Assembly (NCBI GenBank): GCA_945889445.1
Contig: CAMDBX010000012.1
Coordinates: 1-64,000, forward strand
Length of the DNA stretch: 64,000 nucleotides
Reading direction: 5' to 3'
Source of the DNA: Rhizobium sp. Q54
GTDB taxonomy: Bacteria; Pseudomonadota; Alphaproteobacteria; Rhizobiales; Aestuariivirgaceae
This document shows, in pieces, positions 21,326-30,391 of the stretch (position 1 is the stretch's first letter; each line of letters begins with the position of its first letter). The notes beneath the pieces were generated by a model that did not search any database, was not told where the DNA came from, and saw nothing but the letters and a program-made list of their open reading frames with translations. Made by a program: the position numbers and the translations under genes.

Positions 21326-22519
21326 TCAGGCCGCGTTCTTGAGTGAAGCGGTGCCGGTGGCGCCGCGATAATATTCGATGGCCGCACCCACGCCCGAGCC
21401 CGCCGTCACCGGCACGCCCAGGTCGCGCATCGCCATTTCGGAACCGGCGATGGCCTGCAGGCACATGATCTCGTTGAGATCACCCAGGTGGCCGATGCGG
21501 AACACCTTGCCCGCCACCTTGTTGAGCCCCATGCCGAGCGAAAGATTGTACTTCGTGTAGGCGTGACGCACCATCGCCGCGCTGTCGAAGCCCTCAGGCA
21601 GCAGGATGGCGCTGACCGTGTCGGAATGCCACTTCGGCGCCGCGGCGCAGAGCTTGAGGCCCCAGGCCGAAACGGCTTGGCGCACGCCCTCGGCGAGGCG
21701 GAAGTGCCGGGCGAAGACATTGTCCATGCCCTCGGCGAGCAGCAGGTCGGTCGCGGCCCTCAGTGCACGGAGCATGTGGAGCGGCGGGGTGTAGGGGAAG
21801 AAGCCGTCCTTGTTGGTCTTCATCATGTCTTCGAAGTCGAAGTAGCAGCGGCGCATGCCAGCCGCCTTGCGGGCGGCGAGCGCCTTTTCCGACACGGCGA
21901 GGATGGCGAGGCCGGCGGGCATCATGAAGCCCTTCTGCGAACCCGACACGCAGACGTCGACGTTCCACTCGTCCATGCGGAAGTCGATGGAGGCGAGCGA
22001 GCTCACCGCGTCGACAAAGAGAAGAGCGGGATGATGCGCGCCATCCATCGCCTTGCGCACGCCGGCCACATCGCTGGTGACACCGGTGGCGGTTTCATTG
22101 TGGGTGACGAGCACGACCTTGTAGGCATGCGCCTTGTCGGCCTTGAGCTTCTCGGCAAAAATTTCGACGGGAACGCCCTCGCCCCACGGCACATCGACCA
22201 CGTCGACCTCGAGGCCCATGCGCTGGCACATGTCAGCCCACAGCAGCGAGAACTGGCCGAAGCGGGCGATCAGCACCTTGTCGCCGGGCGACAGCGTGTT
22301 GGTCATGGCGGCTTCCCAGCCGCCGGTGCCCGATGCCGGGAACAGGAAGACCTGCGCCATTTCGGTCTTGAAGACCTTCTTCACGTCGGCGAAGAGCGGC
22401 AGGGTGAAGGCGGGAAGATCCGGCGCGCGCTGGTCTTCCATTGAAATGTCCATCGCGAGGCGGACCGCCTGGGGCACGTTGGTGGGGCCCGGAATGAAAA
22501 GGCCACGAGTTCCTGGCAT
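21326..22519 (-). CDS. sgaA: serine-glyoxylate aminotransferase
   Basis: [83 protein letters not shown]...[13 protein letters not shown]. Confidence 0.92.
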   Translation of the reverse strand: MPGTRGLFIPGPTNVPQAVRLAMDISMEDQRAPDLPAFTLPLFADVKKVFKTEMAQVFLFPASGTGGWEAAMTNTLSPGDKVLIARFGQFSLLWADMCQRMGLEVDVVDVPWGEGVPVEIFAEKLKADKAHAYKVVLVTHNETATGVTSDVAGVRKAMDGAHHPALLFVDAVSSLASIDFRMDEWNVDVCVSGSQKGFMMPAGLAILAVSEKALAARKAAGMRRCYFDFEDMMKTNKDGFFPYTPPLHMLRALRAATDLLLAEGMDNVFARHFRLAEGVRQAVSAWGLKLCAAAPKWHSDTVSAILLPEGFDSAAMVRHAYTKYNLSLGMGLNKVAGKVFRIGHLGDLNEIMCLQAIAGSEMAMRDLGVPVTAGSGVGAAIEYYRGATGTASLKNAA

Positions 22520-22689
22520 TGGTTTTCTCCCATGTGTTTTGTTGTTGCAGCCACCATGGGCGGGTGGGCGCAATTTGAAAACACCCGGAAAACCAGCCTT
22601 CTGGCATCCATTAGGGTGGGAATTTTCCCATCCATTCCGGCTGTAAATTCCGCTTGTCAGGGGTTACACCCACCCGATAGGGTAGGTTT

Positions 22690-23304
22690 ATGACAGAAAT
22701 TCGCAGTGTCATCGTTGCCGACCCCAACACCATCATGCTCCAGGCCTTGTCGGACCTGTTCGAGCGCGATAAGCGCTTCAGCCTGGTGGCCACCTCCAAG
22801 ACGGCCGAGGGCTTCCTCGAATCCTGCCTCCGGGTGCCGGTCGACATCGGCATCGTCGACTGGACCATCCCGCAGCTCGGCGCCGAACGGCTGCTGGGCA
22901 TCTTGCGCGATCGGCCGGATGCGCCGCGCATCATCGTTTATTCCGGCAGCGGTGACCCGGACGTGCCACGCCGTGCCATGGCGGCGGGTGCTGCCGCCTT
23001 CCTGACGCGCGATGCGCCGGAACAGCAGCTGCTCGATGTCGCGGCAACCGTGGCGGCCGGCCGCATGGTGTTTCCCTACATGGATGTGCGCGGGCTGAAG
23101 CGCGACCCGCGCGAAAGCCTCACCGAGCGCGAGAAAACGTTGCTGGCAGCGCTGGCCAAGGGTCGCACCAACACCGAACTCGCGGCAGAACTCGACATCT
23201 CGATCAACACGGTGAAGTTCCACCTCCGGAACCTCTACGAGAAGCTCGGCCTCAACAACCGCTCGCAGGCAATTGCCTTCCATTACGCGAACGCTGTGCC
23301 TTAG
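22690..23304 (+). CDS. NarL/LuxR-type response regulator, divergent from sgaA
   Basis: Receiver-like N-terminus (IGIVDWTIPQ; FLTRDAP, Lys replaced by Arg) and HTH ESLTEREKTLLAALAKGRTNTELAAELDISINTVKFHLRNLYEKLGLNNRSQAI. Confidence 0.88.
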   Translation: MTEIRSVIVADPNTIMLQALSDLFERDKRFSLVATSKTAEGFLESCLRVPVDIGIVDWTIPQLGAERLLGILRDRPDAPRIIVYSGSGDPDVPRRAMAAGAAAFLTRDAPEQQLLDVAATVAAGRMVFPYMDVRGLKRDPRESLTEREKTLLAALAKGRTNTELAAELDISINTVKFHLRNLYEKLGLNNRSQAIAFHYANAVP

Positions 23305-23344
23305 CCACCACAGCAGCCAATGCACACCCCGCCAACCCCTCCTG

Positions 23345-23374
23345 CCGTCACCCCGGCGAAGGCCGGGATGACGG
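23345..23374. repeat. REP-like palindrome CCGTCACCCCGGC-gaag-GCCGGGATGACGG
   Basis: 12/13 complementary arms in the intergenic region between convergent genes; resembles common alphaproteobacterial dispersed repeats. Confidence 0.7.
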
Positions 23375-23503
23375 CGCAGAGAGTGGTGCACGGTAGCCGC
23401 AGGACGGGCGCTGAATGGCTTTCCTCTTCTCTCATCTAGGGTACTAGCTGTTCAGTAAAACAGCCAAAAGCAACCGTTACAAATCGATCCTCGCGAAGAC
23501 CCG

Positions 23504-23524
23504 GAAAGCTGGGCTCCAGCTTTC
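23504..23524. terminator. Inverted repeat GAAAGCTGG-gct-CCAGCTTTC (hairpin / degenerate REP)
   Basis: Perfect 9-bp arms with 3-nt loop between convergent CDSs (22690-23304 + and 23553-25214 -). Confidence 0.5.
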
Positions 23525-23552
23525 GCTGGCATGACCGAAAGAAGGGCTCGAC

Positions 23553-25214
23553 TCAGAGCCCCTTCTCTTCCGTCCACTGGTCGAGCTTCAGCATTTCGGC
23601 ATCGCCGAAATTCTCCGGCTGGATGAGGGCATGCCAGCCCGCCGCATAGTCGCGTGCCGTGTAGACGTGGCCGCGGCCCTTGGGCACCGTGGTCGCCGTC
23701 ATCATGTCGAAGGCGAGCTGGATGAAGGTGATGCCCGGATACCAGGTGAGTGCGGGTGACACGCCGGACCCGCGTGGTGCCTTCATCCAGTCAGGCTCGC
23801 GCCGCCACATGCCGGTTTCGAAGAAGGTGATCGCATCCGAGGGGTACTGCAGATAGGCGATCTTCACCGGGCCCCAGCCGGGTGCTGCCAGCTCACTGCG
23901 GTCGCCGGCGTTGAAGAAGCGGAACACGGCGGGCGTGCGGGGTTGCGGCAGCCAGGCGGGAGATCCCTTCGCGCGTGTTGCCGTCACCTGGTTCCATGTA
24001 CGGCTGGCAAAGGGCGGGCCCGCCCACAGCGCGCCCTCAAAAGGGTCTCCCAGCAGCGCATAGGCATCGGTCGCAAGATCGGAGTTCAGCGAGCCAAGGC
24101 TGAGGCCAAACAGGAACAGGCGCGGACGCCGGTCGCGCGGCAGCGAGCGCCAATGCCCATAAACAGTGTCAAACACCGCCTCCGCCGTCTCCTCGCCATA
24201 GATCGGATCGACGAACAGGGTGAGCCAGCTGGGAAGGTAGGAATACTGCACCGACACAGAGGCGACATCACCGCCCGTCATCACCTCGAGCGGCAGCATC
24301 GCGGCGGGATCGACCCAACCCGTGCCGGTCGGCGTGGCAATGACCAGCAGCTTGCGATCGAAGGCACCCGTGCGCTTCAGTTCCGCCAACGCCAGGTCGG
24401 CGCGCTCCTGTGGCGTCTCGGCGGAATTCAGGCCGACGTAGATCTGCAGCGGCGCCATGGCCTCGCGGCCGGAGATGGCAGTGATCTCTGCCGGCGTCGG
24501 CAGCGACAGGACGCGCAGGCGGCCTTGGCGGCCGAGGTCCTCCCAATCGACGAGCGAGGCTGCGCTGCCGGCCTTCAGCGGATCGGCGGGCTGCGCCTCC
24601 TCCGGCGGGATGAGCGCATCGACAGCGCGATAGGACGAGTCGAGGCCGCGCAGCAGCGCATCGAGCAGGAAGCCGTTGCCGATGGCCCAGAAGATCCATG
24701 CGGCAAGCGCCGATGCCACGAGCACGGCGGCGCGATGCGGCAGCACCCAGCGCAGCGGCGCCCCGAAGAAGTCGCGCAATGCCGCAAAGAATCGGCCCAC
24801 AAGCATCAGCACGACAATGAGCAGCAGCCCAACAGCGAGCAGAATGAAGGGCCAGCTGCCGCCGTTGGGCTGCATGTCCAGCGCAAGGCGCACCTCGTCC
24901 TGCCAGCCATCCGCCTTGAAGGCAGCGACCAGCATGATGCCAGCAGCGCCAACCACAGACAGCACGCGGATGGGCTTGAGCAGCGGCTTCGGCAGCACGG
25001 GCAGCCCCAGCCATGCCCACAGCGCGCTGACGGCGACAGCAAGCGCATAGCCCACGGCAAAGCACAGGCCGCCGATGGCCCCCTGCAGAAGGCCATCACG
25101 CGGGATGAGGCTCGGCGTCAGGGCTGCCGCCCAGAACAGCGCGCCAAGGATCACCCCCGCAGCCGAGAGCGGTCCCGTGAGACGGTGGTACAGGGCAAGC
25201 GTAAGCTTCTTCAT
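23553..25214 (-). CDS. alpha/beta-hydrolase family membrane protein (DUF2319-like)
   Basis: N-terminal TM segments, then RLFLFGLSLGSLNSDLATDAYALLGDPFEGALWAGPPFASRTWNQVTATR...WWRREPDW-type C-terminus. Confidence 0.8.
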   Translation of the reverse strand: MKKLTLALYHRLTGPLSAAGVILGALFWAAALTPSLIPRDGLLQGAIGGLCFAVGYALAVAVSALWAWLGLPVLPKPLLKPIRVLSVVGAAGIMLVAAFKADGWQDEVRLALDMQPNGGSWPFILLAVGLLLIVVLMLVGRFFAALRDFFGAPLRWVLPHRAAVLVASALAAWIFWAIGNGFLLDALLRGLDSSYRAVDALIPPEEAQPADPLKAGSAASLVDWEDLGRQGRLRVLSLPTPAEITAISGREAMAPLQIYVGLNSAETPQERADLALAELKRTGAFDRKLLVIATPTGTGWVDPAAMLPLEVMTGGDVASVSVQYSYLPSWLTLFVDPIYGEETAEAVFDTVYGHWRSLPRDRRPRLFLFGLSLGSLNSDLATDAYALLGDPFEGALWAGPPFASRTWNQVTATRAKGSPAWLPQPRTPAVFRFFNAGDRSELAAPGWGPVKIAYLQYPSDAITFFETGMWRREPDWMKAPRGSGVSPALTWYPGITFIQLAFDMMTATTVPKGRGHVYTARDYAAGWHALIQPENFGDAEMLKLDQWTEEKGL

Positions 25215-25464
25215 CAAGCGACCATCTTTGAAATTCGGAGGCGAGCAAGCCACTCGTGTACCGCCACTGTCAAGCACGACGTGACTGTGAAATCAGCTGT
25301 CCCGACGCATCACGAAGGTGTCAGGTGTGGGGTCATCCGACGTTCGCAACAACAGGGTCATGGTGCGCGTGTCGTCTAGGATCGCGTGGTGCCCTTTGCC
25401 GGACAGGCCGAAGCCGCCGCAGGGCGAAACGGCGCATTGACGCCCAACTATGACAGGCACGGCC

Positions 25465-25620
25465 TCACTTGACGGGCGGATCATCCTCCAGCGGCACGCG
25501 GGCCTCTTTCTCGAACTGCTTCTTGCGCTTTGGGTTGAAGGCATAGAAGAGCACGGCCAGGAAGGCGACAGGCACCGCCCAAATCCACCATGCGGACAAC
25601 AGGCTCTCGATCATCTCCAT
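25465..25620 (-). CDS. small CcoQ/FixQ-like membrane protein (cbb3-type oxidase subunit 3-like)
   Basis: MEMIESLLSAWWIWAVPVAFLAVLFYAFNPKRKKQFEKEARVPLEDDPPVK; one TM followed by NPKRKKQFEKEARVPLEDD; GGAAAGGAG just upstream. Confidence 0.65.
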   Translation of the reverse strand: MEMIESLLSAWWIWAVPVAFLAVLFYAFNPKRKKQFEKEARVPLEDDPPVK

Positions 25621-25840
25621 CTCCTTTCCGCTCCCGATGCGACGAGACCATGAAATGCGCCGTCGTTGCAATTGCTTTTGCCGTGTCCGATTGGCGCGGG
25701 GAACGGGCGTGGCTTGCCATGCGGCGCCGAGGCTGAGAGTCCACCCTCCTTCCTCCATCCTCGGTTGACAGGCGAGGCCGCCGCCCTAATGTCCGGGCAC
25801 ATGTCCATTCCCGCGAATCCCAAGACTTGAGAAATTCCGG

Positions 25841-26683
25841 ATGACGACAGTCCGTCTGCCGAAGGTTTCGGTCGCAATCCCGGTCTACAACGGTGAGTCC
25901 CATCTGGCGGAGACCATTGATTCCGTGCTGGCCCAGTCATGGGACGATTTCGAACTGATCATTTGCGACGATCGCTCCACGGACGGATCACTTGACGTTG
26001 CCGCCTCGCGCGCTGACGGCCGGATCCGGATCCTGCGCAACGACAGGAATCTGGGTTTTGGCGGAAACTGGAACCGCTGCCTCGCCGCGACCCAGGGCAG
26101 CTACATCAAGATCCTGCCCCAAGACGACCTTCTGCATCCGGATTGCCTCAGCAAGCAGGCGGAGGTGCTGGAGAGCGACGCCGCTGGCGAGGTGGCACTG
26201 GTGTTCTGTGCGCGTGCCATCGTCGGCCCGTCAGGCAAGTCCCATCTGACACGTCGTCTCAGTGGCAAGACCGCGAGTTACACCGGGGCGGGCCTCGCCA
26301 AGCTCACGGCGAGGAAGGGAACCAACCCGATCGGCGAGCCGGGGGCCGTCCTGTTCCGACGCACTGCCGCGCGGGCCGCCGGCCCGTTCAACGGCGCGCG
26401 GCCGTTCGTCATCGACATCGACTACTGGCTCCGCCTTCTCAAGCACGGGCGTGCTGTCTACCTGCCTGACGTGCTCGCCAGTTTCCGCGTCTCGCGCGGT
26501 TCGCAGAGCGTGCGAATGGTCCGTCATCAGGCCTCGGAGTTCAGGGCCTTTCTGACAGAAATGAAGGACTCCGGCCTCTACCCGCTGAGCAATGGAGACG
26601 TAACAATGGGTGGTCTGACGGCAACGCTGAACGGCCTTGGTCGGTCCATCTTCTACCGCCTGACGATCGGGCCCGCTTCATGA
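25841..26683 (+). CDS. glycosyltransferase family 2
   Basis: KVSVAIPVYNGESHLAETIDSVLAQSWDDFELIICDDRSTDGS. Confidence 0.92.
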   Translation: MTTVRLPKVSVAIPVYNGESHLAETIDSVLAQSWDDFELIICDDRSTDGSLDVAASRADGRIRILRNDRNLGFGGNWNRCLAATQGSYIKILPQDDLLHPDCLSKQAEVLESDAAGEVALVFCARAIVGPSGKSHLTRRLSGKTASYTGAGLAKLTARKGTNPIGEPGAVLFRRTAARAAGPFNGARPFVIDIDYWLRLLKHGRAVYLPDVLASFRVSRGSQSVRMVRHQASEFRAFLTEMKDSGLYPLSNGDVTMGGLTATLNGLGRSIFYRLTIGPAS

Positions 26684-27288
26684 GTTCAGACTTCAACGCA
26701 ATCTATGCCGCTGAACAGATCCGCCGCCGTTCTTCGCTGCTGCGGCGGATGGTGAAGGCAGGATACCTGGCCAATCTCACCCGCCGGTTCGACGGGCCAA
26801 CCATTGATCTCGGATGTGGCGCGGGCCAGTTGCTGGAGCGCCTGCCACCCGGTTCGGTGGGACTCGAATTCAACATTGCTCTGCTTGAGCACTTGAAGCG
26901 ACTCCACCTCGACGTCCTGCAATATGATGCAATCGCGGATGGCTTCTCGTTGAGCCCGCTGTTCGACACTGGCAGGGGACCCTACCGGCATCTCGTCTGC
27001 GCCCATGTCATCGAGCATTTCGACGACCCGGCACTTGCCGTTCGTAACTTGCTGCTCAGCGGCGCAAGGCTCGGATTGGAAAGCATGGTGTTCGTCGTCC
27101 CGGGCAAGAAGGGTTTCAGCACGGATGCGACACACAGGGTGTTCGTGACCGAGGATTACATCCGTCTACAGAATCTTGCGGAGTGTGGACCTTTTCACCT
27201 CGGATCAGTGGAATACTTTCCTGGAAATACGCGATGGCTGGGCGACTGGTTCGCCTATCACGAGTGCATCCTGACATGGCGGCGCTGA
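26680..27288 (+). CDS. class I SAM-dependent methyltransferase
   Basis: TIDLGCGAGQLLERLPPGSVGLEFN...VCAHVIEHFDDP. Confidence 0.82.
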   Translation: MSSDFNAIYAAEQIRRRSSLLRRMVKAGYLANLTRRFDGPTIDLGCGAGQLLERLPPGSVGLEFNIALLEHLKRLHLDVLQYDAIADGFSLSPLFDTGRGPYRHLVCAHVIEHFDDPALAVRNLLLSGARLGLESMVFVVPGKKGFSTDATHRVFVTEDYIRLQNLAECGPFHLGSVEYFPGNTRWLGDWFAYHECILTWRR

Positions 27289-27671
27289 AGCTGCCGCCAA
27301 CGGCACAAATCAGCCGCTTCGTTGCGGCCGGAGTGGTCAACACCGGTTTCAGCTATGGTGTTTATGCTGCCTTCCTCTGGCTCGGTATTTCCTACCCGCT
27401 CGCCAATCTGGCCGCGATGATTTCCGGCGTCCTCATCGGTTTCATGACGCAGGGCCACTTCGTCTTTCGAAGACTTGAAGGTCGTCGCTTCCCGTCCTTC
27501 GTTCTCTCATGGCTGACATTGTGGGGGCTGAACGTGATGCTCATCGGCCTGCTTCTGCCCTTCACGCGTGACAATGCCTATGCGGCGGGCGCTATTGCCC
27601 TGATCATGATCGTACCGCTTTCATTCATCGTTCAGAAGTATCTGGTGTTCGGCGGTGGATCCGGTCGATGA
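27276..27671 (+). CDS. GtrA family membrane protein
   Basis: ISRFVAAGVVNTGFSYGVYAAFLWLGISYPLANLAAMISGVLIGFMTQGHFVFR. Confidence 0.88.
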   Translation: MAALKLPPTAQISRFVAAGVVNTGFSYGVYAAFLWLGISYPLANLAAMISGVLIGFMTQGHFVFRRLEGRRFPSFVLSWLTLWGLNVMLIGLLLPFTRDNAYAAGAIALIMIVPLSFIVQKYLVFGGGSGR

Positions 27672-28596
27672 AGTAGCGGGGGCGCCGCTTGGCCTCAAGA
27701 TAGAGCTTTCCGACATACTCTCCGATGATGCCAATTCCGATCAGCTGGACGCCGCCGAGAAAATAGATTGGCAGCACGGTGGACGCCCAGCCCGGCACCA
27801 GCTGAGCATGCGTCAGTGCACCAACAAGTATCCACGCGCCCAGCACCAGCGTGGCCAGCGAAACCGCGAAACCAAGGGCGCTGATAAGGCGCAATGGCAG
27901 GACCGAGAAGGAGGTGATGGCGTTGAGCCCAAGCCCGACCATGCGCCGCAGCGGATATTTGGACTGCCCAGCAAACCGCTCATGCCGGTCATAGAGCACC
28001 GTCTCGGACCTGAAGCCAAGCAGCGGGATGATGCCACGCAGATAGAGGTTCACCTCCTGATACTCGGCGAGCGCATCGACCGCGCGGCGGCTCAGCAGCC
28101 GGAAATCGGCATGGTCGGACACCGTCCCGACACGCAGCATGCGAAGCAGCCCGTAAAAGGCCTTTGCAGATCCAAGCTTGAAGAGCGAATCGCCGCCACG
28201 ACTGCGGCGGACGCCATAGACGATGTCAGTCCCCTGCTCGAATTTCTCGAGCATCTGTTCAATCGCGGAAACATCATCCTGGAGATCGGCGTCAATGGAG
28301 ATCACGGCATCGCCGTCCGCGGCCTCAAGTCCGGCAATCAGCGCGATCTGGTGGCCACGGTTTCGTGACAACCTGACGCCCACGACGGGGCTGCCGGCAT
28401 CGACGGCTTGCGCAATCATTGGCCATGTATCATCGCGGCTGCCGTCATCGACGAAGAAGATGCGGCTGGCCGCGGAGATGCGCCCGCGGGCCTGAAGGCC
28501 GGCCAGCAGCGCCTCAAGCCGCCGCAGCGTCTCGGGAAGAACCTCCGCCTCATTGTAGCAGGGCACGACGATCGAGAGGTTGGGAGAAGCTGCCAT
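27625..28596 (-). CDS. glycosyltransferase family 2 (GtrB/DPM1-like, C-terminal TMs)
   Basis: NLSIVVPCYNEAEVLPETLRRLEALL...VISIDADLQDDVSAIEQML; convergent with GtrA. Confidence 0.9.
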   Translation of the reverse strand: MAASPNLSIVVPCYNEAEVLPETLRRLEALLAGLQARGRISAASRIFFVDDGSRDDTWPMIAQAVDAGSPVVGVRLSRNRGHQIALIAGLEAADGDAVISIDADLQDDVSAIEQMLEKFEQGTDIVYGVRRSRGGDSLFKLGSAKAFYGLLRMLRVGTVSDHADFRLLSRRAVDALAEYQEVNLYLRGIIPLLGFRSETVLYDRHERFAGQSKYPLRRMVGLGLNAITSFSVLPLRLISALGFAVSLATLVLGAWILVGALTHAQLVPGWASTVLPIYFLGGVQLIGIGIIGEYVGKLYLEAKRRPRYFIDRIHRRTPDTSER

Positions 28597-28698
28597 GTCC
28601 GTTACGGTTCTCGGGGCTCTGGTGCACAGAACGGCAGATGTTATGCGTCACTTCCGCGACGTTGCAAGCGGCGATTGTGCGATGTGTACGCGGGCCAC

Positions 28699-29559
28699 TC
28701 AGCGTGGAGGGTTGAAAGCCTCCAGGGATGCCCAGTCATCCGCCGGCAAGACGCTCGCTGGCTCATTCACATTGCGCGTCCACACGAAGAGACAGAGGAA
28801 GGGTGTCTGCCCAACTTTCGTGAGGTGCGGCCGCAGGGACGGGTTCCAGACTGGTTCGCCCGCAGGCTTCACGATCAACGGCCGTCCGGGTGCAAAGCGC
28901 CATCCATGCGGGCCGGTGAGGGGTGCGTAGAGCTCGGGCGCGATGTGGCAGTGATCACGATAAAGAGTGTGGGGCGCGATCAGGAACAGACCCATTTCGA
29001 AATCATCGGCGGCATAGGGTGAATCGCTCCCCACGATGGCGGCGAAGGCATGGCCGTCAGCAAAGCTATCGCCGATCTCGTTCCGGGGGTAGGCATCATA
29101 GCTGACCCAGTCAAGATACGGTGCGGCCGTGGCAATGGCCTTGGCGAGCTGAGGCTGAAAGCCGAAAGCCTCGCGCAAGGCAGGCTCCAGCCAGCGCGTG
29201 GCGATGGGATGAGGTCCTGCCGTCGGGGGCTTGCCAGAGGGGCGGCACCTGGACAGACCGCCGTGCACCTCGGCAGCGCCGGGGTGAGACAGCGTATCCA
29301 GGTAATCCGCCGCAGCGACAAACAGCGCCTGAACACTGCTCTCGGGGCTGCCAGAGGACTGGGGAGGGGCGGGCAAACCCCTGTCCGCGAGAAGCACCAA
29401 CGGATCACGCCCATCGTGCGGAGATGCATCGCGATAGGCGTCGAGTTGCGCTTCGCTGATCACGCCGTTGCAAAAGAGTTCCATGGCTGCGCCATAGCGC
29501 ACCCGGCCGGATCCGGGCACGCCGACCGGCGCATGCAGAAGCAGCAGCGTCTCATCCAT
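28699..29559 (-). CDS. cupin of the dimethylsulfoniopropionate lyase family (PF16867-like)
   Basis: MDETLLLLHAPVG...LYRDHCHIAPELYAPLTGPHGWRFAPG...EPVWNPSLRPHLTKVGQTPFLCLFVWT; contains HxHxxxExY plus downstream RPH. Confidence 0.72.
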   Translation of the reverse strand: MDETLLLLHAPVGVPGSGRVRYGAAMELFCNGVISEAQLDAYRDASPHDGRDPLVLLADRGLPAPPQSSGSPESSVQALFVAAADYLDTLSHPGAAEVHGGLSRCRPSGKPPTAGPHPIATRWLEPALREAFGFQPQLAKAIATAAPYLDWVSYDAYPRNEIGDSFADGHAFAAIVGSDSPYAADDFEMGLFLIAPHTLYRDHCHIAPELYAPLTGPHGWRFAPGRPLIVKPAGEPVWNPSLRPHLTKVGQTPFLCLFVWTRNVNEPASVLPADDWASLEAFNPPR

Positions 29560-30391
29560 TGGCGCGGAAAGCCATCTGCTCATCGTGCTGGCGGCGGCGC
29601 TCAGCGCGATGCATGACGATGCCCGCTATGAGCACGCCGATCGCCACGGTGCCAACCATGAGGGTTGCCAGTGCATTGATGTCGGGGGTGACGCCAAGCT
29701 TGACCTTGGACCAGATGAGAAGTGGCAAGGTGGTGCTGCCGGGGCCGGTGGTGAAGGAAGTGATGACGACGTCATCAAGCGAAATGGTGAAGGCCAGAAG
29801 CCAGCCGGACATGATCGCCGGGAAGATCACCGGAAGCGTCACATCGCGCAGCACCTGCCAGGGACGCGAGCCGAGATCCATCGCTGCTTCCTCAATCGAG
29901 CGGTCAGACTGCAGCATGCGGGCCTGAACGATGGTGGTGACGAAAACCATCGAGAAGGTGATGTGGGCGAGCGTCACGGTGGTGAAGCCGCGCTGCCCGG
30001 GCCAGCCGACCCATTGCGCCATGAGAATGAAAAACATCAGCGAGGAGATGCCGGTGATCACCTCCGGCATGATGAGGGGTGCGGTGACCAGCCCGGAAAA
30101 CAGCAGCCGCCCGCGGAACTTCGTGAAACGGGCGAGGGCTATTCCTGCCATGGTTCCGAGGATGGTCGCAATGCAGGCGGAGACGAAGGCAATTTGCAAA
30201 GATAGGATGAGCGCGTCGATCACCTGCTTGTTGGAGAACAGCGAGACATACCACTTGGTGGAAAATCCACCCCACACGCTGGCCAGCCGCGAAGCATTGA
30301 AGGAATAGACGATCATCGACAGGATCGGGATGTAGAAGAACGCAAAGCCGAAGCACAGCATGCTGAGAAGGAAGGTGTGGCGGCGCTTCAC
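29552..30391 (-). CDS. ABC transporter permease (PotC-like)
   Basis: MKRRHTFLLSMLCFGFAFFYIPILSMIVYSFNASRLASVWGGFSTKWY...EEAAMDLGSRPWQVLRDVTLPVIFPAI. Confidence 0.93.
   Translation of the reverse strand: MKRRHTFLLSMLCFGFAFFYIPILSMIVYSFNASRLASVWGGFSTKWYVSLFSNKQVIDALILSLQIAFVSACIATILGTMAGIALARFTKFRGRLLFSGLVTAPLIMPEVITGISSLMFFILMAQWVGWPGQRGFTTVTLAHITFSMVFVTTIVQARMLQSDRSIEEAAMDLGSRPWQVLRDVTLPVIFPAIMSGWLLAFTISLDDVVITSFTTGPGSTTLPLLIWSKVKLGVTPDINALATLMVGTVAIGVLIAGIVMHRAERRRQHDEQMAFRANG

Noticed and set aside
20257-21342. 361-aa plus-strand ORF
   Set aside because: Antisense to mtkA; composition typical of GC-driven shadow ORFs
23943-25379. 478-aa plus-strand ORF
   Set aside because: Antisense to the alpha/beta-hydrolase membrane protein; Gln/Arg/His-rich composition with no recognisable domain
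25293-25544. 83-aa minus ORF with GGFGLSGKGHHAILDD segment, possible aldehyde-dehydrogenase remnant
   Set aside because: The resemblance is a few residues only, and the frame overlaps the better-supported CcoQ-like gene
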